The notes under the pieces were generated by a model that did not search any database, was not told the origin of the DNA, and saw nothing but the letters and a program-made list of their open reading frames with translations. This document shows positions 15,703-23,681 of a stretch of DNA of 64,000 nucleotides, in pieces (within the stretch, counting starts at the first letter, position 1; each line of letters opens with the position of its first letter). The stretch spans positions 1 through 64,000 of the IMG/VR virus record IMGVR_UViG_3300030117_003223; one strand, written 5' to 3'. Origin of the DNA: a virus. Position numbers and translations under genes: made by a program.

Positions 15703-15879
15703 CTGTCGAGATAACTCTTCTGCCTCTTTATAAAGTTTTGCTTGTTTAAGTTCTCCTATGGCCCGAGAGTATCCTAACCTAACCGAAGATTTCCAAGTAA
15801 AGTTTAACACACCCTTTACAAATTCGTTAACTGATTCACATATATCACAAGCAAAGTGTACGACTGTCATCGTTGACAT
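15685..15879 (-). CDS. Small conserved-looking protein of unknown function
   Basis: 64 residues with two Cys near the start (ACDICES), a hydrophobic/aromatic middle and a charged amphipathic helix ending in KEAEELSRQLKKLN. TAGGAGAAAT ribosome site before ATG 15879. No family recognised. Convergent with the zinc-ribbon gene and divergent from the oxygenase at 16006. Confidence 0.6.
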   Translation of the reverse strand: MSTMTVVHFACDICESVNEFVKGVLNFTWKSSVRLGYSRAIGELKQAKLYKEAEELSRQLKKLN

Positions 15880-16005
15880 TTATTTCTCCTACTGTCTGAA
15901 ATTTTGCAATGCAACATGCATTACACTACTATATATACGCGAGTCATGTAAAAATGGTATGACTATATAATATAGCACCTCTGCAATTTTAGTAGGAATA
16001 ATAAA
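15880..16005. promoter_or_regulatory. Divergent intergenic region with inverted repeats
   Basis: 126 bp between two divergent genes. It holds a perfect AATGCA-aca-TGCATT inverted repeat (15908-15922), a GTCAT/ATGAC pair around 15943-15963, and AT-rich TATATATA and TATATAAT blocks on either side, but no exact TATAAATA and no convincing -35 box. Promoters for both genes must lie here; their class is unclear. Confidence 0.4.
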
Positions 16006-16545
16006 ATGGTAATAGAGTATTGTGGACATACCTACCTTCATGAAAAAATATATGAAGAATGTAAAAAATATACCAAATGGTCAGCTTCACACGAAGCATC
16101 AAAATTTTCTGACGAATTAAAATTTAGACTTACAACATTATCTGGTGCTTCTATGGACAGGTGGGAGTATTTAGAAAAAACAAGATATCCATCTAAACCT
16201 AGTGAGTATTGGTGGACTGTTCCCCAAGAAGAAGACTTTCCGACAATTCACAAATTTATGAAATCATTCCCAAAGTATGTAAATCCAGTTGTAAGTAAAC
16301 TAGGAATTAACTGTGAAGTACCACCTCATGATCATGGTCCACAACATCAGTGGTTATTTAATATGTCAATAAATGAACCAGAGGGTTCTAAAACTGTGAT
16401 AGGTGATACTGTTATTCCCTATAAGCCAGGAGACATATACAAACTATATGTGCATAACAACCACTATGTGTTAAATGGAAATGAAATCAGATACCATGTT
16501 TTGTTTAGAGGTGGGCGATATACTGAGTCCAATCGAAGTCATTAA
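16006..16545 (+). CDS. Asp/Asn beta-hydroxylase-like oxygenase
   Basis: 179 residues. The core reads VPPHDHGPQHQWLFNMSI (H108 and H110), a YKPGDIYKLY strand, and VHNNHYVLNGNEIRYHVLF (H153, N157, R162). This spacing of an early His motif, distal H-x-x-x-N and Arg is that of aspartyl/asparaginyl beta-hydroxylase-type 2OG oxygenases. The usual first-motif carboxylate is not clear (H-D-H), so activity needs testing. TAGGA lies eight bases before ATG. The last 41 bp overlap the convergent PP-loop gene. One of six oxygenase-like genes in the window. Confidence 0.7.
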   Translation: MVIEYCGHTYLHEKIYEECKKYTKWSASHEASKFSDELKFRLTTLSGASMDRWEYLEKTRYPSKPSEYWWTVPQEEDFPTIHKFMKSFPKYVNPVVSKLGINCEVPPHDHGPQHQWLFNMSINEPEGSKTVIGDTVIPYKPGDIYKLYVHNNHYVLNGNEIRYHVLFRGGRYTESNRSH

Positions 16546-17650
16546 AGTTCTCCTCTGTTATAACCGTCCCATCTTCAATAACTGCCATAACCCTAAAAGG
16601 GTCCATTTTTTCTTTGCGTATTCTTACACCACTACAAACTTTTGGTATTTCGTATGAAAGATATCTATCACCAGTTAACTTGTAAACATGATCTCTCATT
16701 CCCATCTTGTCTTTTTTGTAGTGTTTTTGACTAGGTGCATCTGGAGCAACTCCCGTATCATACCAATCACCATATCCTGTGTGAGTTAAATCATGGTATA
16801 TCATATCACCAGAAAGTGCATAATTACACAACCACCTCTCTATAGATTTTGACATAAAGAATGGTTTGAAGTGATTAGGGTTCATCCAATCTCCTTGAAA
16901 ATTTGCTACATATCTCCACGAGTTATTATTACAGTATCTACGTTTAACTTCCCAACTATCGTGCCATGATGCATCACCATCCCAACTATCTGGATTTGCA
17001 TTTTTTGGTAAGACCCCCCTTCCTCCAAAGGGAGACTTCCCTCCCCACATAGCATCACACTCAGAGGTGCCACACATAACATGTTCATCTGGTTTTGTTA
17101 GACTATACATCTTCTCCTTTGTGCCCTCTTCATCCCATACAAAGTCTATTCTACCTTTTATTATTTTTTCATATACGTCTGGAGACTCCATAAATCCACT
17201 AGCGATAACACGAAGTTGTTTGTGAGCACCTAACTCATTGAATGTAAAAAGAACAGAGTTGCTATCAAACCCACCTGACCAACAAAGGTCTATAGTTTTT
17301 CCTTGGTCTATCATATCTTGAGCGGTCTCAAACATACAGTCTGAAAAATCTTTCTCAGGATATTTCTGACATGGAACCCAATCATTTAGAGTTTTCGCAT
17401 TATACAAAAATTTATCTTCACCGGCTCTATCTATTACACAACCATGACTATATAAATTTTGTGCTGAAAAACCACCAGTTTTGGTTCCCTGACCCGCTCG
17501 CTGTAATATGTCCTCAATATCATATGAGATATCATACCACTCTTGCAAGAATAAAGGATGTTTATCCTCTATGAAGTCCTCTATTTTTCGAGAGAATACA
17601 TCATTATAGAATAGCAAATTATTTTTCGTAGTCATATCTATCAAAGTCAA
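16505..17650 (-). CDS. PP-loop ATPase, asparagine-synthase C-domain-like
   Basis: 381 residues. SGGFDS (125-130, context LCWSGGFDSNSV) is the ATP-pyrophosphatase loop, and GTSECDAMWGG (194-204) sits where asparagine synthetases have G-x-GADE-x-F-GG. The N-terminal glutamine amidotransferase domain is absent, replaced by about 110 unrelated residues. Enzymes of this fold adenylate a carboxyl or carbonyl group for amide or thio-transfer. A paralogue lies at 26908-27969 with the same architecture and a similar 'V-x-A-I-x-DGT-(V/I)' ending. Substrate unknown. It overlaps the sulfotransferase-like gene upstream by 32 bp. Confidence 0.75.
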   Translation of the reverse strand: MTLIDMTTKNNLLFYNDVFSRKIEDFIEDKHPLFLQEWYDISYDIEDILQRAGQGTKTGGFSAQNLYSHGCVIDRAGEDKFLYNAKTLNDWVPCQKYPEKDFSDCMFETAQDMIDQGKTIDLCWSGGFDSNSVLFTFNELGAHKQLRVIASGFMESPDVYEKIIKGRIDFVWDEEGTKEKMYSLTKPDEHVMCGTSECDAMWGGKSPFGGRGVLPKNANPDSWDGDASWHDSWEVKRRYCNNNSWRYVANFQGDWMNPNHFKPFFMSKSIERWLCNYALSGDMIYHDLTHTGYGDWYDTGVAPDAPSQKHYKKDKMGMRDHVYKLTGDRYLSYEIPKVCSGVRIRKEKMDPFRVMAVIEDGTVITEENFNDFDWTQYIAHL

Positions 17651-18161
17651 CCTTAAATCTATCGTAGACTATGTTCTTCAAATCTTCTGTATAATACTTA
17701 TGCCACTCATCGTGTTCTGTTGCGTTGTGTTTGGTATCTGAAAAACTAAATCCAACAAAATCTTCCATCTCTTCTAAATCAGTCTCCAACTTAAAAGTTC
17801 TTATACCTTGGTCCGTCCAGTAATGTTGTGGCCACCATCTATGCCAAAGACCTCCTCTGCTTGATATAAATTTATCACCAGAGGTCTCTGGTTGTCTGAA
17901 CAAATCTTGAACAACAAACTCCTCAAATGTATATTCCCAAGATTGTAGTTTAGTTGCCCAAAAGAAAAAACTTAAATATCGGGAGTATGGATTTCTAACA
18001 ATTCCAATCCAAGGCACACTTACCTCTGGAAAACAGTCTGGTGGATTATGTCTTGATATGTTGTTAAATTTTTTATCTGGTTTGTGTGGACTACGTGTGG
18101 TAAAGTTAGTGCCACCATTTTTAGGAATATGACAGAACGCCCACTTGTCAGTTTCTATCAC
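17619..18161 (-). CDS. Sulfotransferase-like protein (Sulfotransfer_2 type)
   Basis: 180 residues. CHIPKNGGTNF (about 10-20) is the 5'-phosphosulfate-binding loop and GIVRNPYSRYLSFFF (about 53-67) the 3'-phosphate motif of PAPS-dependent carbohydrate sulfotransferases. It would move sulfate from PAPS to a sugar. GTG at 18161 with GGGAG six bases upstream is preferred over TTG 18164; it overlaps the terminase stop by 4 nt (GTGA type). Placement between gp17 and the PP-loop gene means it is read with the packaging genes. Two other sulfotransferase-like genes at 23682-25056 are of a different subtype. Confidence 0.82.
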   Translation of the reverse strand: MIETDKWAFCHIPKNGGTNFTTRSPHKPDKKFNNISRHNPPDCFPEVSVPWIGIVRNPYSRYLSFFFWATKLQSWEYTFEEFVVQDLFRQPETSGDKFISSRGGLWHRWWPQHYWTDQGIRTFKLETDLEEMEDFVGFSFSDTKHNATEHDEWHKYYTEDLKNIVYDRFKVDFDRYDYEK

Positions 18162-19801
18162 CAATTACTCCCATAATCTCTCACCACAGGGTTCCACCGT
18201 GTTCCATATTCATCAACCATCTCACCTATATTTTCATCCTCTAATCCGTCCACGATAAATCCAAATGGTGCCATATCTTGTTCTAATGCGTCTTGTTGTT
18301 CTGCCATCATCGTCATACGAATATCACTGTCAGTAAGTTCTTTAAAATATGATTGATCTGTCATCCAACTAAAGATAAACATACATGCAACCAAATCATC
18401 ATTACACCCTTCATCTGCCTCAAAGGAACTACCTTTAACAATAAATGTGGATAGTTCATTAATGCAGTCATAGTCCTCTACGATAAGTTTGTTGTCCTCA
18501 ACCATTTGTTTGAGATTGGAACACCCAATCTTCTTGACTGCCTTAGTTGTTCTCACACCTAACTGTGCGCGACCACCAGAGAACCCACCACCAAGCACCT
18601 GTCCCGCCCGTCCCCGCATGGATGCCATAACAAGGTTGTCATACTCCAAATCAAACTGCATTGCGTTTGCAACTTGTTCACCAATATCGTTCACCTCAAT
18701 CAATACGAATGCCTGATTATATGCCCTTGCAACATCGTATATCTTCTGAGGGAATAGAAGAGGTTTTACTTCATTGTCTCTGTACTTTGCAACTATTTTA
18801 TAAGGAACCTCAGTCACATCAAATACACAGAACGCAGAGTAGTCGTTTGCTGTTCCACGCGAAACATCTGCCGTGAGAACATAAGTATGGTCTTTCTCTG
18901 GTCTCACATGAATATCAAGTCCAGCGTTAGATTGAGTTGGTTCTCTATAAGTCATCACACGAAGTTTTGCGGGTGTGATAAGGGTATCAATCGAACCAAG
19001 AAACTCACACTCAAACTCTGTGTTGAACTGTGACTCTGAGGTATTCTTAATAGTCTCTGCTTTCCACGCCTCATCTCGGCCAGGCACCTCACTCCAGTGA
19101 ACCTCTATCGGCACATAAGAGTTTCTACCCTCCTCTGCATCCACCCATAACTTGTAGAACATGTTCATACCGTGTGGTGTAGAAACAATCATTACTTTTG
19201 TTGATTTACCAGATGAGATTGTGGGGTATACAGAAGAAAAGAACTGTTCAGCAACGTTGGCTGGGACGTATGCAAATTCATCAAGAAATATGATGTTATA
19301 ACTACCACCGCGAACAGCACTAGCGCTAGTAGATGAAGCGAGTATTTTTGAACCATTTTCTAACTCCAAAGAACCTTTATTCCAACTCATTACTCCTTGT
19401 TGCAGCCACTTAGGTAAGTGTTCATATGCCAACTGCAATCGACCAAGAAGGTCACGGGCAGTCGCTGCCTTGTTCGCAAGGATTGCCACATTCACCGTAG
19501 GGTTGAACAAGACATAGTGCAAAAGGTATGAGATAATAGTTGTGGACTTACCAGACTGTCTAGGGAGTTTGCAGATGGTAAAACGATTACTATGAAACGT
19601 GCCAACCATCTCCTTCTGGAAATCGTACATCTTAAACGGTACAAGTCCCTCGTCAAGAGAAACGATGCGAACATACGTCTGAATAAAATACAGAGGGTCT
19701 TTCATACACCTCTGATATTCTTGCAGCTCCTCTTTCGTCCACTCCTGTTGAACGTTTGCTCTTTTTAGATTTGGATTTCCTAGATAGACTTGTTCAGTCA
19801 T
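18158..19801 (-). CDS. 17: Terminase large subunit gp17
   Basis: 547 residues. DNA packaging motor and headful nuclease. Walker A LPRQSGKST (79-87), Walker B IIFLDEFA (170-177), motif III VSTPHG (near 206-211), and a C-terminal RNase-H-like nuclease starting VLTADVSRGTANDYSA with D312. These match T4 gp17 in order and spacing, although the protein is shorter than T4's 610. It begins 8 bp inside the gp16 end, as in T4. Confidence 0.97.
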   Translation of the reverse strand: MTEQVYLGNPNLKRANVQQEWTKEELQEYQRCMKDPLYFIQTYVRIVSLDEGLVPFKMYDFQKEMVGTFHSNRFTICKLPRQSGKSTTIISYLLHYVLFNPTVNVAILANKAATARDLLGRLQLAYEHLPKWLQQGVMSWNKGSLELENGSKILASSTSASAVRGGSYNIIFLDEFAYVPANVAEQFFSSVYPTISSGKSTKVMIVSTPHGMNMFYKLWVDAEEGRNSYVPIEVHWSEVPGRDEAWKAETIKNTSESQFNTEFECEFLGSIDTLITPAKLRVMTYREPTQSNAGLDIHVRPEKDHTYVLTADVSRGTANDYSAFCVFDVTEVPYKIVAKYRDNEVKPLLFPQKIYDVARAYNQAFVLIEVNDIGEQVANAMQFDLEYDNLVMASMRGRAGQVLGGGFSGGRAQLGVRTTKAVKKIGCSNLKQMVEDNKLIVEDYDCINELSTFIVKGSSFEADEGCNDDLVACMFIFSWMTDQSYFKELTDSDIRMTMMAEQQDALEQDMAPFGFIVDGLEDENIGEMVDEYGTRWNPVVRDYGSNW

Positions 19802-20201
19802 TTTTGTCCTTCAACATCTTCTGTAGTTCAGCAGTTGATCCTACAAACAATGCATTGGTTACATTCTTAGGTCCGTGTTCTGGAACCTCTTTGAGTTTTT
19901 TCATTTTCTCTTGAAGCTCACCAAGTTTCTCAGTAACATCAGCAACCTGTTTGATGAGGTTTCCGGCGACCTCATACGCTCGTGGATGTTCCGATTCTTT
20001 GGCGAGTTCCAGTATTCCTTCCACTGCATCCGTTCCTCTTTCGACCAGATTGTAGAAGTTTCGTCGTTGGTATTCATAGTCATTATCAATGTCCTCACCA
20101 TTACTAGGTACAACGATTTCTTTTTTTTCTACAGAAATCTCTTGTGGCACAACCCTGTCAATAACTCCAAGTGCCTTTTCAATTTCAACTTCTTTACTCA
20201 T
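19794..20201 (-). CDS. 16: Terminase small subunit gp16
   Basis: 135 residues. It recognises DNA and regulates gp17. The centre is a helical region (NFYNLVERGTDAVEGILELA, then KQVADVTEKLGELQEKMKKL) typical of the coiled-coil oligomerisation core of T4-type small terminases. Start ATG 20201 overlaps the gp15 stop by 8 nt (ATGAGTAA) with AGGA close upstream. A longer open frame continues upstream inside gp15 in another phase but is not gene-like there. Confidence 0.85.
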   Translation of the reverse strand: MSKEVEIEKALGVIDRVVPQEISVEKKEIVVPSNGEDIDNDYEYQRRNFYNLVERGTDAVEGILELAKESEHPRAYEVAGNLIKQVADVTEKLGELQEKMKKLKEVPEHGPKNVTNALFVGSTAELQKMLKDKND

Positions 20202-20994
20202 CACTTCCTGTTTCAGAGTTAAATTCTTTAGCATCTTGGAAGAACGATACCGTCTCACTGAAACCAAAATCATCATCAGCGTCTGCTGTTGTTGGATTTG
20301 GTGTGACACTATACCTCTGCTCTCTTCTAGGTGATTGATCAGGTAGGTCTGTGTATTGGTCAACCTGTACCGTCTTAATAACCTTACTAGATGTAACAGG
20401 ACCGTACAGATAGAACTTCGCAGTAAAAGAGAGTGTATAGATAATAGCTCTACGACTTGCAAAGTCTCCCTGATAATCATCCTCATATGCGATACTATTT
20501 AAAATAACAGGGACATCTCTCTTTACTCCCATATCAGTATTGTCATTGATTGTAACTGTATAATCAGGTTGGAAGTATGGTAGAATCTGCTCTACAATCT
20601 GTAAAGCATCATCCGATTGTTTTGACAGGATATAAAGTTCAAAGTCTATATTGTAAGGCACAGGCATGTACTGTGTGTCTAACTGACTTGCCTTTGCACC
20701 CTTAACTTTTTTAAACTTTTGCACACGTTGAAGTTTTCTTGTTGGGTCATAAGATAACCCAGCAATTTCAAACCCGATACGGGGAAGTGTTACCGCCGTC
20801 TGTTTAGAAAGGTCTGGGTCATCTGCAAGACGCACAAGATACTTTTGTCTTGGTCCATATGCGAGGGGAACCTTCATTGACTGTTGAATAACACCACTGT
20901 TGTCCTTACGAACAAGATGTATATCATTAAATAGCGTTCCGAATGCAACGACTATTTTTCTAGTTGTTTCGTGATAAAATTGTTGTCCTAACAT
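20194..20994 (-). CDS. 15: Tail sheath stabiliser / completion protein gp15
   Basis: 266 residues (T4: 272). It caps the tail and links it to the head. Landmarks shared with T4 gp15: an N-terminal GTLFNDIHLVRKDNSG, VPLAYGPRQKYLVRL, TLPRIGFEIAGLSYD, and QIVEQILPYFQPDYTVTIND, the last nearly the same in T4. The C-terminal tail is acidic and diverged. Its start overlaps the gp14 stop by one base. Confidence 0.95.
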   Translation of the reverse strand: MLGQQFYHETTRKIVVAFGTLFNDIHLVRKDNSGVIQQSMKVPLAYGPRQKYLVRLADDPDLSKQTAVTLPRIGFEIAGLSYDPTRKLQRVQKFKKVKGAKASQLDTQYMPVPYNIDFELYILSKQSDDALQIVEQILPYFQPDYTVTINDNTDMGVKRDVPVILNSIAYEDDYQGDFASRRAIIYTLSFTAKFYLYGPVTSSKVIKTVQVDQYTDLPDQSPRREQRYSVTPNPTTADADDDFGFSETVSFFQDAKEFNSETGSDE

Positions 20995-22019
20995 TACGAT
21001 GGTTCTCCCGCGTCACCGAATGGGTTTGATTCACTGAAGTCAAGAATTGTATCGTCCAGTTGCTCAAACAGTTCGTTTTGATTGACCTTATCTGTCGATT
21101 GGTCACCTACTATATATTCCTCATTTATAAGGTAAGATTCGTCATGTTCATCCGCCGGATTCTCAAGAAGAATAGACTCACCACCTGGCGTTTCATCCTC
21201 ACCAATGAGATTGTCACCAGCATCTGTTCCGTCACTATCTGTTCTATCAAGAAGTAATAGACCCCTACCTTCACTCGTTGTATGGTCAATGCTAATATTT
21301 TGATTAATCGTAGTGGTTGCACTTTGTTCAAGTGTAAACTGATAAGTCAGCGCATCAAGTGATTCTGCATCCTCAATCGCATCAATAGCAGCGATACCTG
21401 TGTCAAGAACTTCAGAACCATATTCAAAGAGACGACACTGCATTTTATATACAGGATTATTGTCTAACTGATGAAACGGTTCATCATGATCTACAAAATT
21501 AATTTCAAATAGTTTGCCAAGTGTGGGGTGGTATATCGCATCCCCCTCTTGTGGTCTATCTGAATCAGTTGCATCTGTCTCGTTTATAATATAGAATGTC
21601 TCTCCCTCTAGTTTAGAGGATGAGTCCAAAGTTCCCGACTCTAACAGAATAGAACCAGAAGACGTTGTATCTGTTGCAGTTTCAATCTGAATTTGTTTTG
21701 TCTTATCTTGAAATCTTTTCTTACTAACAACAAACGTTGCCTCGCTTAGATTCTGTAGTCCAAACTGAGTCATCAGTTCTCTTTCACCAGCGTATCCACC
21801 TCCAGAGTTTTCCACATACATCTCAATCTTTGCCTGAGTGTTGAATTTAGACAGAGAGTCTTCACCAAAGAAATTATCCTCTGCGACAAGTGTGCGGTCA
21901 AGATAGAAAACATCATGACCATGAATCTGTATTGCCTCTGCAACTAAATCTGCATAGAGGTTTTGCTCTGATGTAATCGCTGCAACACCACTAGTGTGGA
22001 AATGTTTATTGACTGCCAT
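20994..22019 (-). CDS. 14: Neck protein gp14 with inserted Asp/Gly-rich cassettes
   Basis: 341 residues, longer than T4 gp14 (256). Head completion/neck protein: LYADLVAEAIQIHGHDVFYL, FGEDSLSKFNTQAKI, GLQNLSEATFVVSKKRF, and GDAIYHPTLGKLFEINFVD match the T4 order. Extra sequence lies in two places: about 45 residues with SGSILLESGT between the SKKRF and GDAIYHP blocks (roughly 21541-21700), and a block with DRTDSDGTDAGDNLIGED and ESILLENP near the C-terminus (roughly 21160-21262). The same kind of cassette occurs in four other structural proteins here. Coupled to gp15. Confidence 0.92.
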   Translation of the reverse strand: MAVNKHFHTSGVAAITSEQNLYADLVAEAIQIHGHDVFYLDRTLVAEDNFFGEDSLSKFNTQAKIEMYVENSGGGYAGERELMTQFGLQNLSEATFVVSKKRFQDKTKQIQIETATDTTSSGSILLESGTLDSSSKLEGETFYIINETDATDSDRPQEGDAIYHPTLGKLFEINFVDHDEPFHQLDNNPVYKMQCRLFEYGSEVLDTGIAAIDAIEDAESLDALTYQFTLEQSATTTINQNISIDHTTSEGRGLLLLDRTDSDGTDAGDNLIGEDETPGGESILLENPADEHDESYLINEEYIVGDQSTDKVNQNELFEQLDDTILDFSESNPFGDAGEPS

Positions 22020-22023
22020 ATGA

Positions 22024-22848
22024 TTATCCCATCATATAGTTGACTGGCAACTCAAAAGCAAGTTGAATCTGTTCTTCTAGTCTAGTCAACTCCTCTTGAG
22101 CTTGTGAGTATATCTCACTACCGTTCATGGTGACACCACCTAGCATCTCTACTCCACTAAACTTAGACAGGTTTGCTCCCCACTGTCTCTTAATAAGTGC
22201 GGTTGCATATCTTTTCAGATACATGTCATTAAATATATCTGTGTAAGTAGTTGGGTCTAACTTTCTATAACACTCAATAATAATGTAGTCCTCTCCTGCC
22301 GTGAAATCATTCTCCCAATCAGCGTCGATATATAATCTTTCTTGGTGTTGACTAAATCGAATGGGAGTCTCACCTACAAGAATGTGTTCCAGAAAGTCTA
22401 GGTTGTCCATCGCCATCTGATATTGTATAACAGAAGTAGATGATAGGTCAAATAAGTCATTGAGACGTAACTGATAACGAACATCAAACATATTTGATGA
22501 ACCACCACCAGTATCCGTAAAAGGAAAGACTTGCACAACAGATAACACTGTGCTTGGAACGGGTATCCAGTTCTTACCCTCCAACCAATCAGCAGTCGTT
22601 GTTCCGTCTCCAACATCTGTTACTGAAGTTGTTATGTTTGCTCTCGCCCGAGTAACATCTGCCTCTGTGACCAGATGTTTGAGATACATTCTCTCGTACC
22701 CATCATAGTGATACTCTGCGAAATACTGAAGTGCCTCATCAATCCGGTCATCAACTTGGTCATCTGAGACGTTAATATCAATAACACCAGAACCTAAAGA
22801 GCGCAGACAATAGTTTTTAAATGTTGTTCTTGTGGTAGGTGTGGCCAT
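22024..22848 (-). CDS. 13: Neck protein gp13
   Basis: 274 residues (T4: 309). With gp14 it closes the filled head for tail joining. Shared landmarks: VSDDQVDDRIDEALQYFAEY, HYDGYERMY, then VLSVVQVFPF, ECYRKLDPTTYTDI, and KRQWGANLSKFSGVEMLGG, which closely parallels KRQWGQNLMKFMGV of T4. GGGGAG ribosome site and late octamer 19 bp upstream. First gene of the neck-packaging run gp13-14-15-16-17. Confidence 0.95.
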   Translation of the reverse strand: MATPTTRTTFKNYCLRSLGSGVIDINVSDDQVDDRIDEALQYFAEYHYDGYERMYLKHLVTEADVTRARANITTSVTDVGDGTTTADWLEGKNWIPVPSTVLSVVQVFPFTDTGGGSSNMFDVRYQLRLNDLFDLSSTSVIQYQMAMDNLDFLEHILVGETPIRFSQHQERLYIDADWENDFTAGEDYIIIECYRKLDPTTYTDIFNDMYLKRYATALIKRQWGANLSKFSGVEMLGGVTMNGSEIYSQAQEELTRLEEQIQLAFELPVNYMMG

Positions 22849-22866
22849 AAAACTCCCCTTTATCTA

Positions 22867-22874
22867 TATTTATA
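22867..22874 (-). promoter_or_regulatory. Late promoter octamer for gp13-gp17
   Basis: Exact TATAAATA, 18 bases before the gp13 ATG, with a GGGGAG ribosome site between. Marks the boundary between the accessory island and the neck-packaging operon. Confidence 0.8.
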
Positions 22875-22895
22875 AGTTTCTGACCGCAAGGTTGT

Positions 22896-23066
22896 CTATT
22901 GTCTGTTTTTCCAAAAATGTGTTCCATAATAATGTTCTTTAGTATAGACGGTTTTTCTATTATATCCTTGATTTGCCTTATAGATTTTTGTGCCATCATC
23001 ATCGTATTCCCAAACCCTCTCTTCAGGATTATGACTCTGAATTGGTCCCTCTTTTTCGTCATCCAT
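22896..23066 (-). CDS. Small acidic/aromatic protein, 56 residues
   Basis: Too short for routine calling but clearly gene-like: it starts MDDEKEGPIQ, has WEYDDDGTKIYKANQGY and ends with a Tyr- and Trp-rich stretch (HYYGTHFWKNRQ). AAAAGGAG lies upstream of three consecutive ATGs; the third, at 23066, has the best 6-nt spacing. It overlaps the small gene at 23059-23223 by 8 nt. No family recognised. It lies just after the accessory island and before the gp13 promoter; whether it belongs to the GNAT operon or is a precursor-type peptide is open. Confidence 0.65.
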   Translation of the reverse strand: MDDEKEGPIQSHNPEERVWEYDDDGTKIYKANQGYNRKTVYTKEHYYGTHFWKNRQ

Positions 23067-23223
23067 CATCATCTCCTTTTAGTATTTCTTCAGAGGCTTT
23101 CACCCACACCTGTACACCCTCATTGTCTTGATAGAGGGGATGATTTTTAAAATTATCTATAACCCACTGACACTGGTCTAAACTTTTACCATGATATGTA
23201 AGACAATCTTTTACAGTTAACAT
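23059..23223 (-). CDS. Small protein, 54 residues
   Basis: Starts MLTVKDCLTYHGKSLDQCQW, continues with NFKNHPLYQDNEGVQVWVKA and ends in a run of Asp. ATG 23223 has AGGA seven bases upstream, which lies in the last codons of the GNAT gene. Composition (balanced, Trp and Cys present) and tight packing with both neighbours support a real gene. No family recognised. Confidence 0.62.
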   Translation of the reverse strand: MLTVKDCLTYHGKSLDQCQWVIDNFKNHPLYQDNEGVQVWVKASEEILKGDDDG

Positions 23224-23225
23224 AA

Positions 23226-23666
23226 TTATTTCCTCATTTCTCTTATTACACCAATGTGATTATCTTTCTCATCACCGATTGTTGTAAATCCAAGATTTTG
23301 TGCCCAGTTTAATTTATTTATTTTTAACCAACCAAACATTGACATATGGTCAGACCAATCTTGATTAAAAGATTCTTCAAGTAAGCACCAACCAAGGTTT
23401 TTATTACGCCACTCTTTTCGTATATTTATCGTTCTGAATCTAACCACTGCTGAGTTCCACTCAACTAATTGAGTTGCTCCAATCATAGATTCTTCATTAA
23501 ATAAACCATAGCACTTATATCTAGGATTGTCTATACTTTTAAATGGACCTAATTTTTTTATGATGGGTTTATAGATTTTATTTAAATCTTCAAAGTGATC
23601 GACCTCTTTCCAATATTCTACAAGTCGTTCAAATGAAATCTCCCTCCGCACACAACCTACAATCAT
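23226..23666 (-). CDS. GNAT-family N-acetyltransferase
   Basis: 146 residues. The central strand YGLFNEESMIGATQLVEW, then VRFRTINIRKEWRNKNLGWCLLE supplies the acetyl-CoA pyrophosphate loop (R-K-E-W-R-N-K-N-L-G, near 83-92), and NWAQNLGFTTIG is the usual C-terminal motif. It would acetylate an amine, on a sugar, peptide or small molecule. It starts only 15 bp from the divergent sulfotransferase-like gene at 23682, so their promoters must overlap or lie inside coding DNA. Two tiny genes follow it. Confidence 0.75.
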   Translation of the reverse strand: MIVGCVRREISFERLVEYWKEVDHFEDLNKIYKPIIKKLGPFKSIDNPRYKCYGLFNEESMIGATQLVEWNSAVVRFRTINIRKEWRNKNLGWCLLEESFNQDWSDHMSMFGWLKINKLNWAQNLGFTTIGDEKDNHIGVIREMRK

Positions 23667-23681
23667 GTGACTATATATAAC

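Noticed and set aside
15908-15922. AATGCA-aca-TGCATT as a terminator.
   Set aside because: The stem is AT-rich, only 6 bp, has no U-run and lies between divergent starts.
19794-20486. A 230-residue version of gp16 beginning inside gp15.
   Set aside because: The extra 95 residues are the out-of-phase reading of gp15 and are Leu/Arg/Ser-rich; ATG 20201 has a proper overlap start.
22817-23062. An 81-residue minus-strand frame overlapping gp13.
   Set aside because: It is a shadow of the 56-residue gene in another frame, crosses the gp13 late promoter and has poor composition.
23672-23679. TATATATA before the gene at 23682 as a late promoter.
   Set aside because: It differs from the octamer and is two bases from the ATG, which does not fit either late-promoter spacing class.
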